From Lysobacteraceae bacterium (GTDB lineage Bacteria; Pseudomonadota; Gammaproteobacteria; Xanthomonadales; Rhodanobacteraceae), in NCBI GenBank assembly GCA_004143945.1, contig SEHB01000002.1, positions 434,001 to 498,000 of the forward strand: a DNA stretch of 64,000 nt, in the 5' to 3' direction. The translations under genes and the position numbers were made by a program. The notes beneath the pieces were generated by a model that worked only from the letters and a program-made list of their open reading frames with translations, ran no database searches and had not been told where the DNA came from. This document shows, one piece after another, positions 17,412-25,878 of the stretch (the stretch's first letter is position 1; the number at the start of each line of letters is the position of its first letter).

Positions 17412-19286
17412 TCAGGCCACGCGCTGCGCCGACCGTCGCAGGTGCACGAGCAGCAAGGCGACCGCCGCCGGCGTCACGCCCGCGATGCGACGCGCTTCGC
17501 CGACGGTGCCGGGCCGCACCGCCACGAGTTTCCCGAGCACCTCGGCCGACAGGCCGCGCACGCGATCGAACTCGAACGTGTCCGGGATCGCGGTTTCGTC
17601 ATGGCGGCGGTTGCGCTCGATCTCCTCGTTCTGCCGCTCGAGGTAGCCCTCGTATTTGATCGCGACTTCGACCTGGGCGGCGACCTGTGCGTCGTCGATG
17701 CCGGGGCCGAAACCGTCGATCGCCACGAGATCGTGGTAACCGAGTCCGGGCCGTCGCAGCAGGTCGAGCGCGCAGGTCTCGCGCGACAACGCGATGCCGA
17801 GCGTGCGTTCGAGCGCCGCACCGCGCGCATTGGCCGGTGTCGCCCACAGCGCGCGCAGGCGCCCGCTTTCGCGATCGATCGCATCGCGCTTGCGCAGCGT
17901 CGCTTCGTGGCGCGCAGCCGGCACGCAGCCGAGTGCGTGTCCGATGCCGGTGAGGCGCAGGTCCGCATTGTCCTCGCGCAGCTGCAGGCGGTACTCCGCG
18001 CGCGAGGTGAACATGCGGTAGGGCTCGAGCGTGCCGTTGGTGACGAGGTCGTCGATCAGTACGCCGATGTAGGCTTCGTCGCGACGCGGCGTCCACGGCG
18101 CCAGGTCCTTCGTCGCGCGCGCGGCGTTGAGGCCGGCGACGAGGCCCTGCGCCGCGGCTTCCTCGTAGCCGGTGGTGCCGTTGATCTGCCCCGCGAAGTA
18201 CAACGCGTCGATCGCCTTGGTCTCGAGCGAGGCGCGCAGGCCGCGCGGATCGAAGTAGTCGTACTCGATCGCATAGCCCGGGCGCGTCAGGTGCGCGTTC
18301 GCGAGGCCGGGGATCGAGCGCACGAGTTCGACCTGCACGTCGAACGGCAGCGAAGTCGAGATCCCGTTCGGATAGACCTCGTGCGTGTCCAGGCCCTCGG
18401 GTTCGAGGAAGATCTGGTGCGAGGGCTTGTCCGCGAACCGCACGACCTTGTCCTCGATCGAGGGGCAATAGCGCGGCCCGGTGCCCTCGATCACGCCGCC
18501 ATAGAGCGGCGAGCGGTCGAGCGACCCGCGGATCAGTTCGTGCGTGCGCTCCGAGGTATGCGTGATCCAGCAACTGACCTGGCGCGGATGGTCGGTCGTG
18601 CTGCCGAGGAACGAGAATACCGGCGCAGGGTCATCGCCACGCTGCTCGTCGAGCCGGGACCAGTCGATCGTGCGACCGTCGATGCGCGGCGGCGTGCCGG
18701 TCTTGAGCCGCCCGACCGGAAGGTCGAGCGCGCGCAAGGTCTCGGCCAGCTCGCGCGAAGGCGGATCGCCCGCGCGCCCGCCGGCATGCTGTGTCAGGCC
18801 CACGTGGATGCGTCCCGCGAGGAAGGTGCCTGCGGTCAGCACCACCGCGCGCGCGCGGAATCGGAGTCCCGATTGGGTGACCACGCCGCAGGCGCGGCCG
18901 TTCTCGATGATCAGCGCGTCGACCGCCTGCTGGAAGATCGACAGGCCGGGCTGCGTCTCGACCTGACGCCGGATGGCCGCCTTGTACAAAACGCGGTCGG
19001 CCTGGCAGCGCGTCGCACGCACCGCCGGTCCCTTGGACGCGTTCAGGGTGCGCCACTGGATGCCCGCGTGGTCGGCCGCGACCGCCATCGCGCCGCCGAG
19101 TGCGTCGACCTCGCGCACGAGGTGGCCCTTGCCGATCCCGCCGATCGCGGGATTGCAGCTCATCTGGCCGATCGTCTCGATGTTGTGGGTCAGCAGCAGC
19201 GTGCGCGCGCCACCGCGCGCGCTCGCGAGCGCGGCTTCGGTCCCCGCGTGGCCGCCTCCGACCACGATCACGTCGTGCGAATACAT
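17412..19286 (-). CDS. mnmG: tRNA uridine-5-carboxymethylaminomethyl modification enzyme MnmG (GidA)
   Basis: The 624-aa product binds FAD through [12 protein letters not shown] (from residue 8) and carries the GidA signatures [24 protein letters not shown] and GLRASLETK. With MnmE it adds the carboxymethylaminomethyl group to U34 of several tRNAs. Length is typical (about 630). The usual rsmG and parAB neighbours are absent here, so the gene is not in the common origin-proximal cluster. Extended -10 TGCTAGAAT lies upstream. Confidence 0.97.
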   Translation of the reverse strand: MYSHDVIVVGGGHAGTEAALASARGGARTLLLTHNIETIGQMSCNPAIGGIGKGHLVREVDALGGAMAVAADHAGIQWRTLNASKGPAVRATRCQADRVLYKAAIRRQVETQPGLSIFQQAVDALIIENGRACGVVTQSGLRFRARAVVLTAGTFLAGRIHVGLTQHAGGRAGDPPSRELAETLRALDLPVGRLKTGTPPRIDGRTIDWSRLDEQRGDDPAPVFSFLGSTTDHPRQVSCWITHTSERTHELIRGSLDRSPLYGGVIEGTGPRYCPSIEDKVVRFADKPSHQIFLEPEGLDTHEVYPNGISTSLPFDVQVELVRSIPGLANAHLTRPGYAIEYDYFDPRGLRASLETKAIDALYFAGQINGTTGYEEAAAQGLVAGLNAARATKDLAPWTPRRDEAYIGVLIDDLVTNGTLEPYRMFTSRAEYRLQLREDNADLRLTGIGHALGCVPAARHEATLRKRDAIDRESGRLRALWATPANARGAALERTLGIALSRETCALDLLRRPGLGYHDLVAIDGFGPGIDDAQVAAQVEVAIKYEGYLERQNEEIERNRRHDETAIPDTFEFDRVRGLSAEVLGKLVAVRPGTVGEARRIAGVTPAAVALLLVHLRRSAQRVA

Positions 19287-19331
19287 GGCGTCTTGACCCT
19301 CGCGATGGCGAACGGCCGCCGCGCGGCGCGG

Positions 19332-19337
19332 ATTCTA
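19332..19337 (-). promoter_or_regulatory. extended -10 box of mnmG
   Basis: On the minus strand this reads TGCTAGAAT, an extended -10 element 46 bp upstream of the mnmG ATG. The same nine bases precede tex and the tRNA-Thr gene in this window. Confidence 0.5.
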
Positions 19338-19398
19338 GCAGTGCGGACGCGCGCGACCGCGCCGTTGCTGGCATGAAACATGCTGCTGCTCTTGCACA

Positions 19399-19469
19399 CT
19401 CCCACCGACGCGCGGCGTATGCGAGCACGTCGAGGCCGGAATTCAGGGGCCGGCCGGCGTCGGTGGGAG
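19399..19469. repeat. 13-bp perfect inverted repeat
   Basis: CTCCCACCGACGC at 19399-19411 is exactly complementary to GCGTCGGTGGGAG at 19457-19469, with 45 bp between. The right arm and what follows (GGTGGGAGCACC, then TGTGCGAT) loosely resemble the family 1 repeat unit, so this may be a degenerate copy. Confidence 0.8.
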
Positions 19470-19542
19470 CACCTTCCGTTTGTGCGATCCGTCCGGGATC
19501 GCCTGCTTCGGAGCCTTCCGCGTTTTACGTGCCGGATTGCGA

Positions 19543-19613
19543 CTTCGGGGGCATCTCAAAGCGGCCATCCATGGCCGCACTTTTCAAGTGCAGCACGGCT
19601 TCGGGGGCATCTC
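19543..19613. repeat. 15-bp direct repeat flanking a palindrome
   Basis: CTTCGGGGGCATCTC occurs perfectly at 19543-19557 and 19599-19613. Between them, GCGGCCAT and ATGGCCGC (19561-19578) form a tight palindrome. Function unknown. Confidence 0.85.
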
Positions 19614-19816
19614 GCCATCTTCGCCGGGTAGTCGGGCCGACTCTCGCGCTGGGGCAGGTCCACGCGGTGCGCGCTCGATCCTGTGCCGCTGCGATCCAGC
19701 CTGATGTCACGTTCGGTCGCGGCTACATCCGTGACGCCACCAGGAACGGAATCAACGCTATCGCTGGCGCTTGGCATCGCGCGCCGGGTGCGGCGCGACG
19801 GGGTGCGAAGGAGAGG

Positions 19817-19876
19817 CTGGCGCCCGGCGGTCGTAGGAACAGGGGGAATCCAAGAGGACCGTGTGCCGGGCGCCAG
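19817..19876. repeat. 12-bp perfect inverted repeat with 36-nt loop
   Basis: CTGGCGCCCGGC at 19817-19828 pairs exactly with GCCGGGCGCCAG at 19865-19876. A further GGTC/GACC pair just inside could lengthen the stem. It lies about 210 bp upstream of the sigma-54 promoter, a normal distance for an activator-binding site, but could equally be an RNA hairpin. Confidence 0.8.
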
Positions 19877-20086
19877 TGACCGGGAAGGCGATTGCCGCTG
19901 CGTGGCCGGCGGAGCCGCCAAGGTAGCTGCAACCGCGACTGGCAGACTGTGACGATGATCGCGAAGTCCTGTCGAGGGCTGCCCCTCCCCTGGCAGTCGC
20001 GTCAGCATTGGACGAAGGATGTCCGCAATGGCGCGATCATGCGCGCGCGTGGCCCCGCTTGGCAACGCGTTTCGCGTGAACGAGAG

Positions 20087-20102
20087 GTTGGCACGGCACT
20101 TG
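20087..20102 (+). promoter_or_regulatory. sigma-54 (RpoN) -24/-12 promoter
   Basis: TGGCACG, four bases, then TTGCT matches every specified position of the sigma-54 consensus (TGGCACG-N4-TTGCW), including the invariant GG (20088-20089) and GC (20100-20101). Transcription would start near 20113, 24 nt before the ATG of the 62-codon gene. Sigma-54 promoters need an AAA+ activator; the inverted repeats further upstream are candidate binding sites. Confidence 0.8.
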
Positions 20103-20136
20103 CTCCACCCATTTCGGGAATCCACGGAGTAGTGTC

Positions 20137-20325
20137 ATGAGCAACATCGCCAGCATGAGTTTCAATCCGCTCTTCCTGCGCCACGACCTCATGATCGAAC
20201 TCGGGCGCCTCGAGATGGCGATCGACAGTGCGCGCACGACCGAGCCCGCAGCGAACGACACGCTCGGCCAGCTCGAAACGCGCTGCGCCCGCATCAACGA
20301 AGCGCTGAGCAAGCTGCCGGCCTGA
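20137..20325 (+). CDS. 62-aa protein of unknown function under a sigma-54 promoter
   Basis: The product is MSNIASMSFNPLFLRHDLMI, then a Leu/Glu-rich helix, ending ARINEALSKLPA. It looks largely alpha-helical, with two amphipathic stretches (residues about 13-33 and 42-60), and has no signal peptide or membrane segment. GGAG lies 8 bp before the ATG. The gene sits alone between a perfect sigma-54 promoter and a strong terminator, so it is probably made as a roughly 280-nt monocistronic message. I do not recognise a family. Confidence 0.7.
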   Translation: MSNIASMSFNPLFLRHDLMIELGRLEMAIDSARTTEPAANDTLGQLETRCARINEALSKLPA

Positions 20326-20357
20326 AGCAACACGCACGAAGTGGGAACAGGGGAAGA

Positions 20358-20391
20358 CGGGACCGCGCTGCGCGCGGTCCCGTTTTTTTTT
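20358..20391 (+). terminator. intrinsic terminator of the 62-aa gene
   Basis: A 10-bp perfect GC-rich stem (CGGGACCGCG with CGCGGTCCCG) and a 5-nt loop are followed by nine T residues. It ends the plus-strand transcript; there is no T-run on the opposite side for pepN. Confidence 0.95.
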
Positions 20392-20402
20392 GCGTCCTCC
20401 AG

Positions 20403-20487
20403 GAGGATTCAACACGGAGCACACGGGGCACACGCAGGGAGGCGGCAACGACATCCATGGCCCTGCTCCGTGTTTCAGTCTCCTGCT
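20403..20487. repeat. family 3 intergenic repeat (ACACGGAGCACAC type), copy 1
   Basis: AACACGGAGCACACGGGGCA starts at 20411, and the inverse TGCTCCGTGTT stands at 20464-20474, giving a flanked inverted pair. The right arm runs into the pepN stop codon. A related copy lies at 24.71-24.84 kb after the EamA gene. Confidence 0.7.
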
Positions 20488-23129
20488 TCTCTGCCGCCGA
20501 GGCAGCGCCCGATGATGTCGGCGAGGTCGGATGAAAGCGCGGGGAATGCCGCGAGGCGTTCGAGCTCGGCGCGCATCAGCGCGCGCCGACCCGGTTCGTA
20601 GCGGCGCCAGCCCGAGAACGCGGTCGCGATGCGCGCCGACACCTGTGGCGTCAGCGCGTCGACCTGCAGCAGCGCGTCGGCGACGAAACGGTATCCGTGG
20701 CCGTCGGCGCGGTGGAACGCACGTGGATTGCGCATCGCGAACGCCCCGACGAGCGCGTGCACGTTGTTCGGATTGCGCCACTGGAAGCGTGCATGCGCGA
20801 CCAGTGCCTGCACACGCTCGAGCGCGCGCGGATGCGCATCGGTCGCCTGCAGCATGAACCACTTGTCGAGCAGCAGCGGCTCGTGCGCATGCGCGAGGGC
20901 GAACTGCGCGAGCTCCGGCCCGGCGTCTTCCACGCATTCGAGCAGCGCGCGCAACGCAGCGAGCCGGTCGCCGAGGTTCATCGCGCGCGCGAGCTGCGTG
21001 CGCGCGATGGTGCCCGCGTCCGGATCGACGCGGCACAGCGCGGCGAGGCAGGCGTTGCGAAGCCGACGTGCCGCGCGGGTGCCCGCGTCGGTCGCGCGCG
21101 GATCGACACCCGACAACGCCGCATGGCGCGCGCGCAGCGATGCGTGCAGCGCCTGCGCGAGTGCGTGCTCGATGCGCGCGCGCGCGCGATGCACGGCCTC
21201 GGGATCGATGTCGGCCATGCCCTCGGCCAGCGCCGACGCATCAGGCATCGTCAGCAGCTCGGCAGCGAGCGCGGGATCGATCGACGTGTCGTCCACGGCC
21301 GCGCGCACCGCGTCGGCCCAGGCGGCGAGCTCGGCCGGTTCCGGTGCGCCCGCGAGCGCCTGCGCGAACAGGCGCCGCGCGAGCGAGTCGGCCGCGAACC
21401 AGCGATTGAATCCGTCGTCGTCGTCGCGCGCGAGCCGCGCGAGTCGATCCGCATCGAGCGCGTGCACGAGTCGCACCGGCGCTGAATAGCCGCGCAGCAG
21501 CGAAGCCGACGGCGGCGCGTCGATGCCTTCGAATCGCCATTGCGCACGCGTCGAATCCAGCAGCAGCGTGCGGCGCGCGGGCGCCACGCCGCTTTCGCCC
21601 GCGAGACGCAGCGGAAGCGCATGCCCGTCCGCGTCGAACAGCGCGATCGCGACCGGAATCGGCAATGGGACGGCGTGCGGCTGGGCCGGCGTCGGCGGCG
21701 TGGATTGCTCGAGGCTGAGCTCGAAGCAGCGCCGCGCAGGATCGTGGCGGCCGCGTGCGACCAGCACCGGCGTGCCGGCCTGTGCGTACCAGGCGAGCCA
21801 GCGCGACAGGTCGACGCGGTTCGCATCGCCGAGCGCGGCGAGGAATTGCTCGACCGTCGCCGCTTGCCCGTCGTGGCGCTCGAAGTAGAAGTCGAGCCCG
21901 CGCCGGAATCCGTCCGTGCCGAGCACGCTGGCCAGCATGCGAACGATCTCGGCGCCTTTCTCGTACACGGTCGCGGTGTAGAAGTTGCTGATCTCGCTGT
22001 AGCGGTCGGGTCGCACCGGATGCGCCAGCGGGCCCGCGTCCTCCGCGAACTGCGTGCGCCAGAGCATGCGCACGTCTTCGATGCGCCGCAGCGTGCGCGA
22101 GGCGAGGTCGGATTCGAACTCCTGCTCGCGATAGACGGTCAGGCCCTCCTTGAGGCAGAGCTGGAACCAGTCGCGGCAGGTGACGCGGTTGCCGCTCCAG
22201 TTGTGGAAGTACTCGTGGCCGACGACCGCGAGCACGTGCCGGTAGTCGTCGTCGGTCGCCGAGTCGGGATCGGCCAGCAGGTAGCGCGCATTGAAGATGT
22301 TGAGTCCCTTGTTCTCCATCGCACCCATCGTGAAGTCGTGGGTTGCGACGACATGGAACACCTCGAGGTCGTAGCAGCGACCGAATCGCCGTTCGTCCCA
22401 GCGCATCGCCTGCTTGAGGCACTCCATCGCCCAGCCGCAGCGGCCGATCGAATCGGCTTCCGAATGGATGCACAGGCGCACGCGCCGCCCTTCGGCGGTG
22501 GTGAACGCGTCCTCGAGCGTTTCGAGGCGGCCGGCCACCAGCGCGAACAGGTAGCAGGGCTTGGGATGCGGGTCGACGAAGCGTGCCCAATGGCGGCCGT
22601 CGCCAAGCTCACCGACGCCATCGGGATTGCCGTTCGCGAGCAGCAGCGGATAGCGGACGCGCTCGGCGCGCAGCGTGACCTCGTAGCGCGCGAGCACGTC
22701 GGGGCGGTCGGGGAACGGCGTGATGCGTCGGAATCCCTCGGCCTCGCACTGGGTCAGGAGGAAGCCCGCGTCCGGATCGCCGCTCGCGTAGAGGCCCTGC
22801 AGTGCGGTATTGCGCGCCGGCGCGATGCGCACGCGCGTGCGCAGCGACGCGCGCGCGTGCAACCCGTGCACGAGGATCGCGTCGTCCTCGATCTCGTATT
22901 CGCCTGCGGCGAGCGCGCGTCCATCCACTTCGATCGCGAGCAACTCGAGCTCGACTGCATTGAGGCGCAGCGGCGCGCCGGGCTCGTCGCATTCGAGCTG
23001 CAGCGTCGAATCGACCTCGGTCGCGACGCGGTCGAGGTCGAACTCGAGCGCCACCTCGCGCACGCGCCATGCCGGGGCTCGATAGTCGGCGAGGCGTTGC
23101 TCGGGTCGGGTGGCGAAGGCGTCGCTCAT
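20475..23129 (-). CDS. pepN: aminopeptidase N (M1 family)
   Basis: The 884-aa product matches the length of the bacterial PepN group. It has the substrate-binding GAMEN motif (MGAMENKGLNIFN) and the zinc site HEYFH at residues 305-309 with the downstream Glu in LKEGLTVYREQEF. PepN removes N-terminal residues from peptides in the cytosol, with broad specificity. MSDAFATRPEQ at 23129 is the natural start; the frame extends upstream without homology. It is divergent from the ammonia-lyase gene, 113 bp away. Confidence 0.96.
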   Translation of the reverse strand: MSDAFATRPEQRLADYRAPAWRVREVALEFDLDRVATEVDSTLQLECDEPGAPLRLNAVELELLAIEVDGRALAAGEYEIEDDAILVHGLHARASLRTRVRIAPARNTALQGLYASGDPDAGFLLTQCEAEGFRRITPFPDRPDVLARYEVTLRAERVRYPLLLANGNPDGVGELGDGRHWARFVDPHPKPCYLFALVAGRLETLEDAFTTAEGRRVRLCIHSEADSIGRCGWAMECLKQAMRWDERRFGRCYDLEVFHVVATHDFTMGAMENKGLNIFNARYLLADPDSATDDDYRHVLAVVGHEYFHNWSGNRVTCRDWFQLCLKEGLTVYREQEFESDLASRTLRRIEDVRMLWRTQFAEDAGPLAHPVRPDRYSEISNFYTATVYEKGAEIVRMLASVLGTDGFRRGLDFYFERHDGQAATVEQFLAALGDANRVDLSRWLAWYAQAGTPVLVARGRHDPARRCFELSLEQSTPPTPAQPHAVPLPIPVAIALFDADGHALPLRLAGESGVAPARRTLLLDSTRAQWRFEGIDAPPSASLLRGYSAPVRLVHALDADRLARLARDDDDGFNRWFAADSLARRLFAQALAGAPEPAELAAWADAVRAAVDDTSIDPALAAELLTMPDASALAEGMADIDPEAVHRARARIEHALAQALHASLRARHAALSGVDPRATDAGTRAARRLRNACLAALCRVDPDAGTIARTQLARAMNLGDRLAALRALLECVEDAGPELAQFALAHAHEPLLLDKWFMLQATDAHPRALERVQALVAHARFQWRNPNNVHALVGAFAMRNPRAFHRADGHGYRFVADALLQVDALTPQVSARIATAFSGWRRYEPGRRALMRAELERLAAFPALSSDLADIIGRCLGGREAGD

Positions 23130-23242
23130 CGGGACCTGCGGGATCTGGGTTCCCATTGTCGCGCGCGCACGGTGCGTCCGCGAGGACTCCCCGCGCGCGC
23201 GGATTCGAGCGACACTCGCGTCCCTGCCCACTGGTGCCCCCA

Positions 23243-24214
23243 ATGACTGCCGATCCCGATTTCGCCGCGGTCGAAGCCGCCGCCGCGCGTATCGCGCCGC
23301 ATGCGCATGCGACGCCGGTGCTGCGATCGCGTTCGCTCGATGCGCTGGCGGGCGCCGAGCTCCACTTCAAGTGCGAGAACCTGCAGCGCGCCGGCGCGTT
23401 CAAGTTCCGCGGCGCCTGCAACGCGGTGTGGTCGCTCGACGACGTGGCCGCCGCGCGCGGCGTCGTCACGCATTCGTCGGGCAACCATGGCGCCGCGCTC
23501 GCGCTGGCGGCACGCACGCGCGGCATTCCCGCGCACGTGGTCGTGCCCGAAGGAGCGGTGCGTTCCAAGCTCGCGGCGATCGAAGCCTACGGTGCGACGC
23601 TGCACCGCTGCGCGCCGACGCTGGCCGCGCGCGAAGCCGCGGCCGAAGCGATACGCGCCGAAACCGGCGCGCAGCTCGTGCATCCGTACACCGATCCGCG
23701 CGTGATCGCAGGGCAGGGCACCGCGGCGCTCGAACTGCTGCGCGAGACCGGCCCGCTCGACCTGCTCGTCACGCCGGTCGGCGGCGGCGGGCTCGTGAGC
23801 GGCAGCGCGATCGCGGCGCATGCGCTCGCGCCTGGCATCGCGGTGGTCGGGGCGGAACCGGCCGGCGCCGCCGATGCGTTCGAATCCCTGCGCAGCGGCG
23901 AGCGCGTCACCGAACTCGAACCGCGCACCGTCTGCGACGGCCTGCGCGGACTGCTCGGTGCGATCAACCTGCGCCTGCTGCAGCGTCACGCGATCACGAT
24001 CCTGACCGTCGAAGACGCCGACACGGTCTCGGCGATGCGCCTGCTGTGGCAGCGCCTCAAGCTCGTGGTCGAGCCGTCCTCGGCGATCGCGCTCGCGGCC
24101 GTGCTCGGCGCGCGCGAGCGCTTCGCCGGCCGCCGCGTCGGCATCGTGCTGTCCGGTGGCAACGTCGACCTCGACGCGCTGCCGTGGCCATCGACCTGTC
24201 CCGCCCAGCCCTGA
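23243..24214 (+). CDS. PLP-dependent serine/threonine ammonia-lyase or serine racemase family protein
   Basis: The 323-aa product is a fold-type II PLP enzyme. It has the Schiff-base Lys54 in FKFRGA, the SSGNHGAALA substrate loop, the phosphate-binding GGGG at residues 180-183 and the C-terminal SGGNVD. It lacks the regulatory ACT domain of biosynthetic threonine deaminase, so it is more like catabolic threonine/serine dehydratase, threo-3-hydroxyaspartate ammonia-lyase or serine racemase. Which substrate cannot be read here. The DUF2214 gene follows after 19 bp. Confidence 0.88.
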   Translation: MTADPDFAAVEAAAARIAPHAHATPVLRSRSLDALAGAELHFKCENLQRAGAFKFRGACNAVWSLDDVAAARGVVTHSSGNHGAALALAARTRGIPAHVVVPEGAVRSKLAAIEAYGATLHRCAPTLAAREAAAEAIRAETGAQLVHPYTDPRVIAGQGTAALELLRETGPLDLLVTPVGGGGLVSGSAIAAHALAPGIAVVGAEPAGAADAFESLRSGERVTELEPRTVCDGLRGLLGAINLRLLQRHAITILTVEDADTVSAMRLLWQRLKLVVEPSSAIALAAVLGARERFAGRRVGIVLSGGNVDLDALPWPSTCPAQP

Positions 24215-24233
24215 CGATCGCCCAGCGAGGTCC

Positions 24234-24686
24234 ATGATGATCACCGACGCCGTGCTCGCCTATCTGCATTTCGTGGCCCTGTTCGGCCTCGCCTGGACCA
24301 TCGCGCAGGAATGGCTGCTGCTGCGTGTACCCGCTTCCGCGCTCGACGTCGAGCGTCTCGCGCGGACCGACGCGATGTTCGGACTGTTCGCGGGTCTCGT
24401 GCTCGTCAGCGGCGCCTCGCGCGCGATCTGGGGCCTCAAGGGCTGGGCGTTCTATGCGGGCAATCCGGTGTTCCACGCGAAGATCACGCTATTCGTGCTG
24501 GTCGGCCTGATGTCGATCGTGCCGACGCTCGCGATCCTGCGCTGGCGCCGCGCCCGTCGTGCCGACCCGGGCGCCATCGTCGCCGAGCGCGAGTGGCGCC
24601 GCGTGCGCTCGTACGTGCTGGTCGAACTGCACCTGCTCGCGCTGATCCCGCTTGCCGCGGTGATCATGGCGCGCGGCATCCGCTGA
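24234..24686 (+). CDS. DUF2214 family inner-membrane protein
   Basis: The 150-aa product has four predicted membrane helices (about residues 5-27, 43-63, 76-96 and 124-146). The ordering of AYLHFVALFGLAWTI, WGLKGWAFYAGNPVFHAKIT and the final LVELHLLALIPLAAVIMARG matches DUF2214. Two consecutive ATGs (24234 and 24237) follow a GAGG site. It follows the ammonia-lyase closely and is probably cotranscribed. Function unknown. Confidence 0.85.
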   Translation: MMITDAVLAYLHFVALFGLAWTIAQEWLLLRVPASALDVERLARTDAMFGLFAGLVLVSGASRAIWGLKGWAFYAGNPVFHAKITLFVLVGLMSIVPTLAILRWRRARRADPGAIVAEREWRRVRSYVLVELHLLALIPLAAVIMARGIR

Positions 24687-24706
24687 ATCGCGGCGCGGCA
24701 CCGCCG

Positions 24707-24847
24707 AAGTACACGAAGGCGCAGCGAACAGCTCGAAACGCGGAGCACACCGGGCACACGAAGAGCAGCCCTGTCGAAGGAGAACGACTCCCGTCAACGC
24801 CTTCCTTCGTATGCTTCGTGTTTCAATCTTTCTCCTTGCCCCTGTCG
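24707..24847. repeat. family 3 intergenic repeat, copy 2
   Basis: AAACGCGGAGCACACCGGGC from 24736 matches the copy at 20411 with few changes, and TGCTTCGTGTTTCAATCTTT from 24812 matches TGCTCCGTGTTTCAGTCT of that copy in the same relative orientation. Both copies stand just beyond the 3' end of a minus-strand gene. Confidence 0.65.
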
Positions 24848-24864
24848 AGCTCCGGGTTCCAGTC

Positions 24865-25752
24865 CTATTCCGCCACCCGCCGCGACGGCCGCAGGCTGAC
24901 CAGCGCGAGCGCAGCCGCGATCAGCGCGATGCCGATCGCCTCGAGCGCGCTCGGGCGTTCGCCGAGCAGCCACCAGGCGAAGCCGATGCCTGCGACCGGG
25001 ATCACGAGGCTGGACAGGCCCGCGATGTTCGCGGGCAGGCGTTCGACCACGATCGACCACAGCAACCACGCGAGGCCCGAAGCGAGCAGCGCGTTGTAGG
25101 CGAGCGCGCCGATGAACCACGGTGTCCACGCGATCGTCCGCTCTGGCACCAGCAGCGCGACCACCACCACACCGAGCGTGCCGATCGCCATCTGCCACGC
25201 GGTCAGCGAGAGCGCGCTGATGCCACCGCGCTGGAACAGGCGCTTGGTCCAGACCACGCCGCAGGCCCAGGCGAGGCCGCCCGCAAGCGCGAGCAGCGAG
25301 CTGCGCGCGCCGCCGAGTCCATGCCAGGGCTCGAGGACGAGCACGAGCCCGGCCGCCGCGATCGCGAGGCCGCCCCACAGCCGCGCCGAAGGCCGTTCGC
25401 GGTACAGCAGCCAGCCGAGCAGCACGACCCAGAACGGCATCGTGTACGCGAGCAACGCGGTACGGCCGGCACCGCCCTCGACCAGCGCCGATTGCACCAG
25501 CAGCTGGAAACCGGTGGTCTGCGCGAGGCCGATCTTCACGGTCGGCAGCCACGGAGGCGGGCGCAACGATGCGCGGCGCGCGAGCAGCACCGCGAACAGC
25601 ACGAGCGTACCGAGCACGTAGCGCAGCGCGGAGAATGCGAACGGCCCGCTGTAGGCGAGCGCCTGCTTCATCACGATCCAGTTGTAGCTCCAGACCAGCG
25701 TGACGATCGCGAGGGCCGCGAATGCACCGCGCGAGCGGGACGAGGTGGGCAT
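24865..25752 (-). CDS. EamA/DMT family transporter
   Basis: The 295-aa product has ten predicted membrane helices in two EamA repeats; VWSYNWIVMKQAL near the start and the second-half block LLASGLAWLLWSIVVERLPA are typical of the drug/metabolite transporter superfamily. Members export amino acids or small metabolites across the inner membrane. MPTSSRSRG at 25752 is the natural start. It is divergent from tag. Confidence 0.88.
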   Translation of the reverse strand: MPTSSRSRGAFAALAIVTLVWSYNWIVMKQALAYSGPFAFSALRYVLGTLVLFAVLLARRASLRPPPWLPTVKIGLAQTTGFQLLVQSALVEGGAGRTALLAYTMPFWVVLLGWLLYRERPSARLWGGLAIAAAGLVLVLEPWHGLGGARSSLLALAGGLAWACGVVWTKRLFQRGGISALSLTAWQMAIGTLGVVVVALLVPERTIAWTPWFIGALAYNALLASGLAWLLWSIVVERLPANIAGLSSLVIPVAGIGFAWWLLGERPSALEAIGIALIAAALALVSLRPSRRVAE

Positions 25753-25846
25753 GGCAGGAACCGTGGCGGCGGGGAGCGGGCAATCGCGCGCGGAGCGCCG
25801 TGCACGTCGACGAGGCGCGCGCCGCCGCGCCGCGCCTGCGCCTGCG

Positions 25847-25852
25847 TATGAT
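25847..25852 (+). promoter_or_regulatory. candidate -10 box of tag
   Basis: TATGAT lies 26 bp before the tag ATG, in the spacer shared with the divergent EamA gene. No clear -35. Confidence 0.4.
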
Positions 25853-25878
25853 ACGCGCCTCGTTCGGCGGAGCCTGCG

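Larger units (their letters stand above)
19287..20136. other. 850-bp structured non-coding region upstream of a sigma-54 promoter
   Basis: No supportable protein gene lies here; the open frames look like out-of-frame GC-rich noise. What it holds: the mnmG -10 box; a 13-bp perfect inverted repeat (19399-19411 with 19457-19469); a 15-bp perfect direct repeat flanking a palindrome (19543-19613); a 12-bp perfect inverted repeat (19817-19828 with 19865-19876); and a sigma-54 promoter at 20087-20102. Possible roles are enhancer sites for a sigma-54 activator, an unrecognised structured RNA, or decayed repeat elements. It does not match the conserved cores of RNase P RNA, tmRNA or SRP RNA. Confidence 0.7.

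Noticed and set aside
19640-20080. RNase P RNA, tmRNA or SRP RNA
   Set aside because: None of the conserved cores (for example GAGGAAAGTCCG of RNase P RNA) is present.
19556-20125. A 189-codon frame on the minus strand in the non-coding region
   Set aside because: The translated sequence has no recognisable domain, is Ser/Arg/Pro-rich, and spans palindromes and the sigma-54 promoter.
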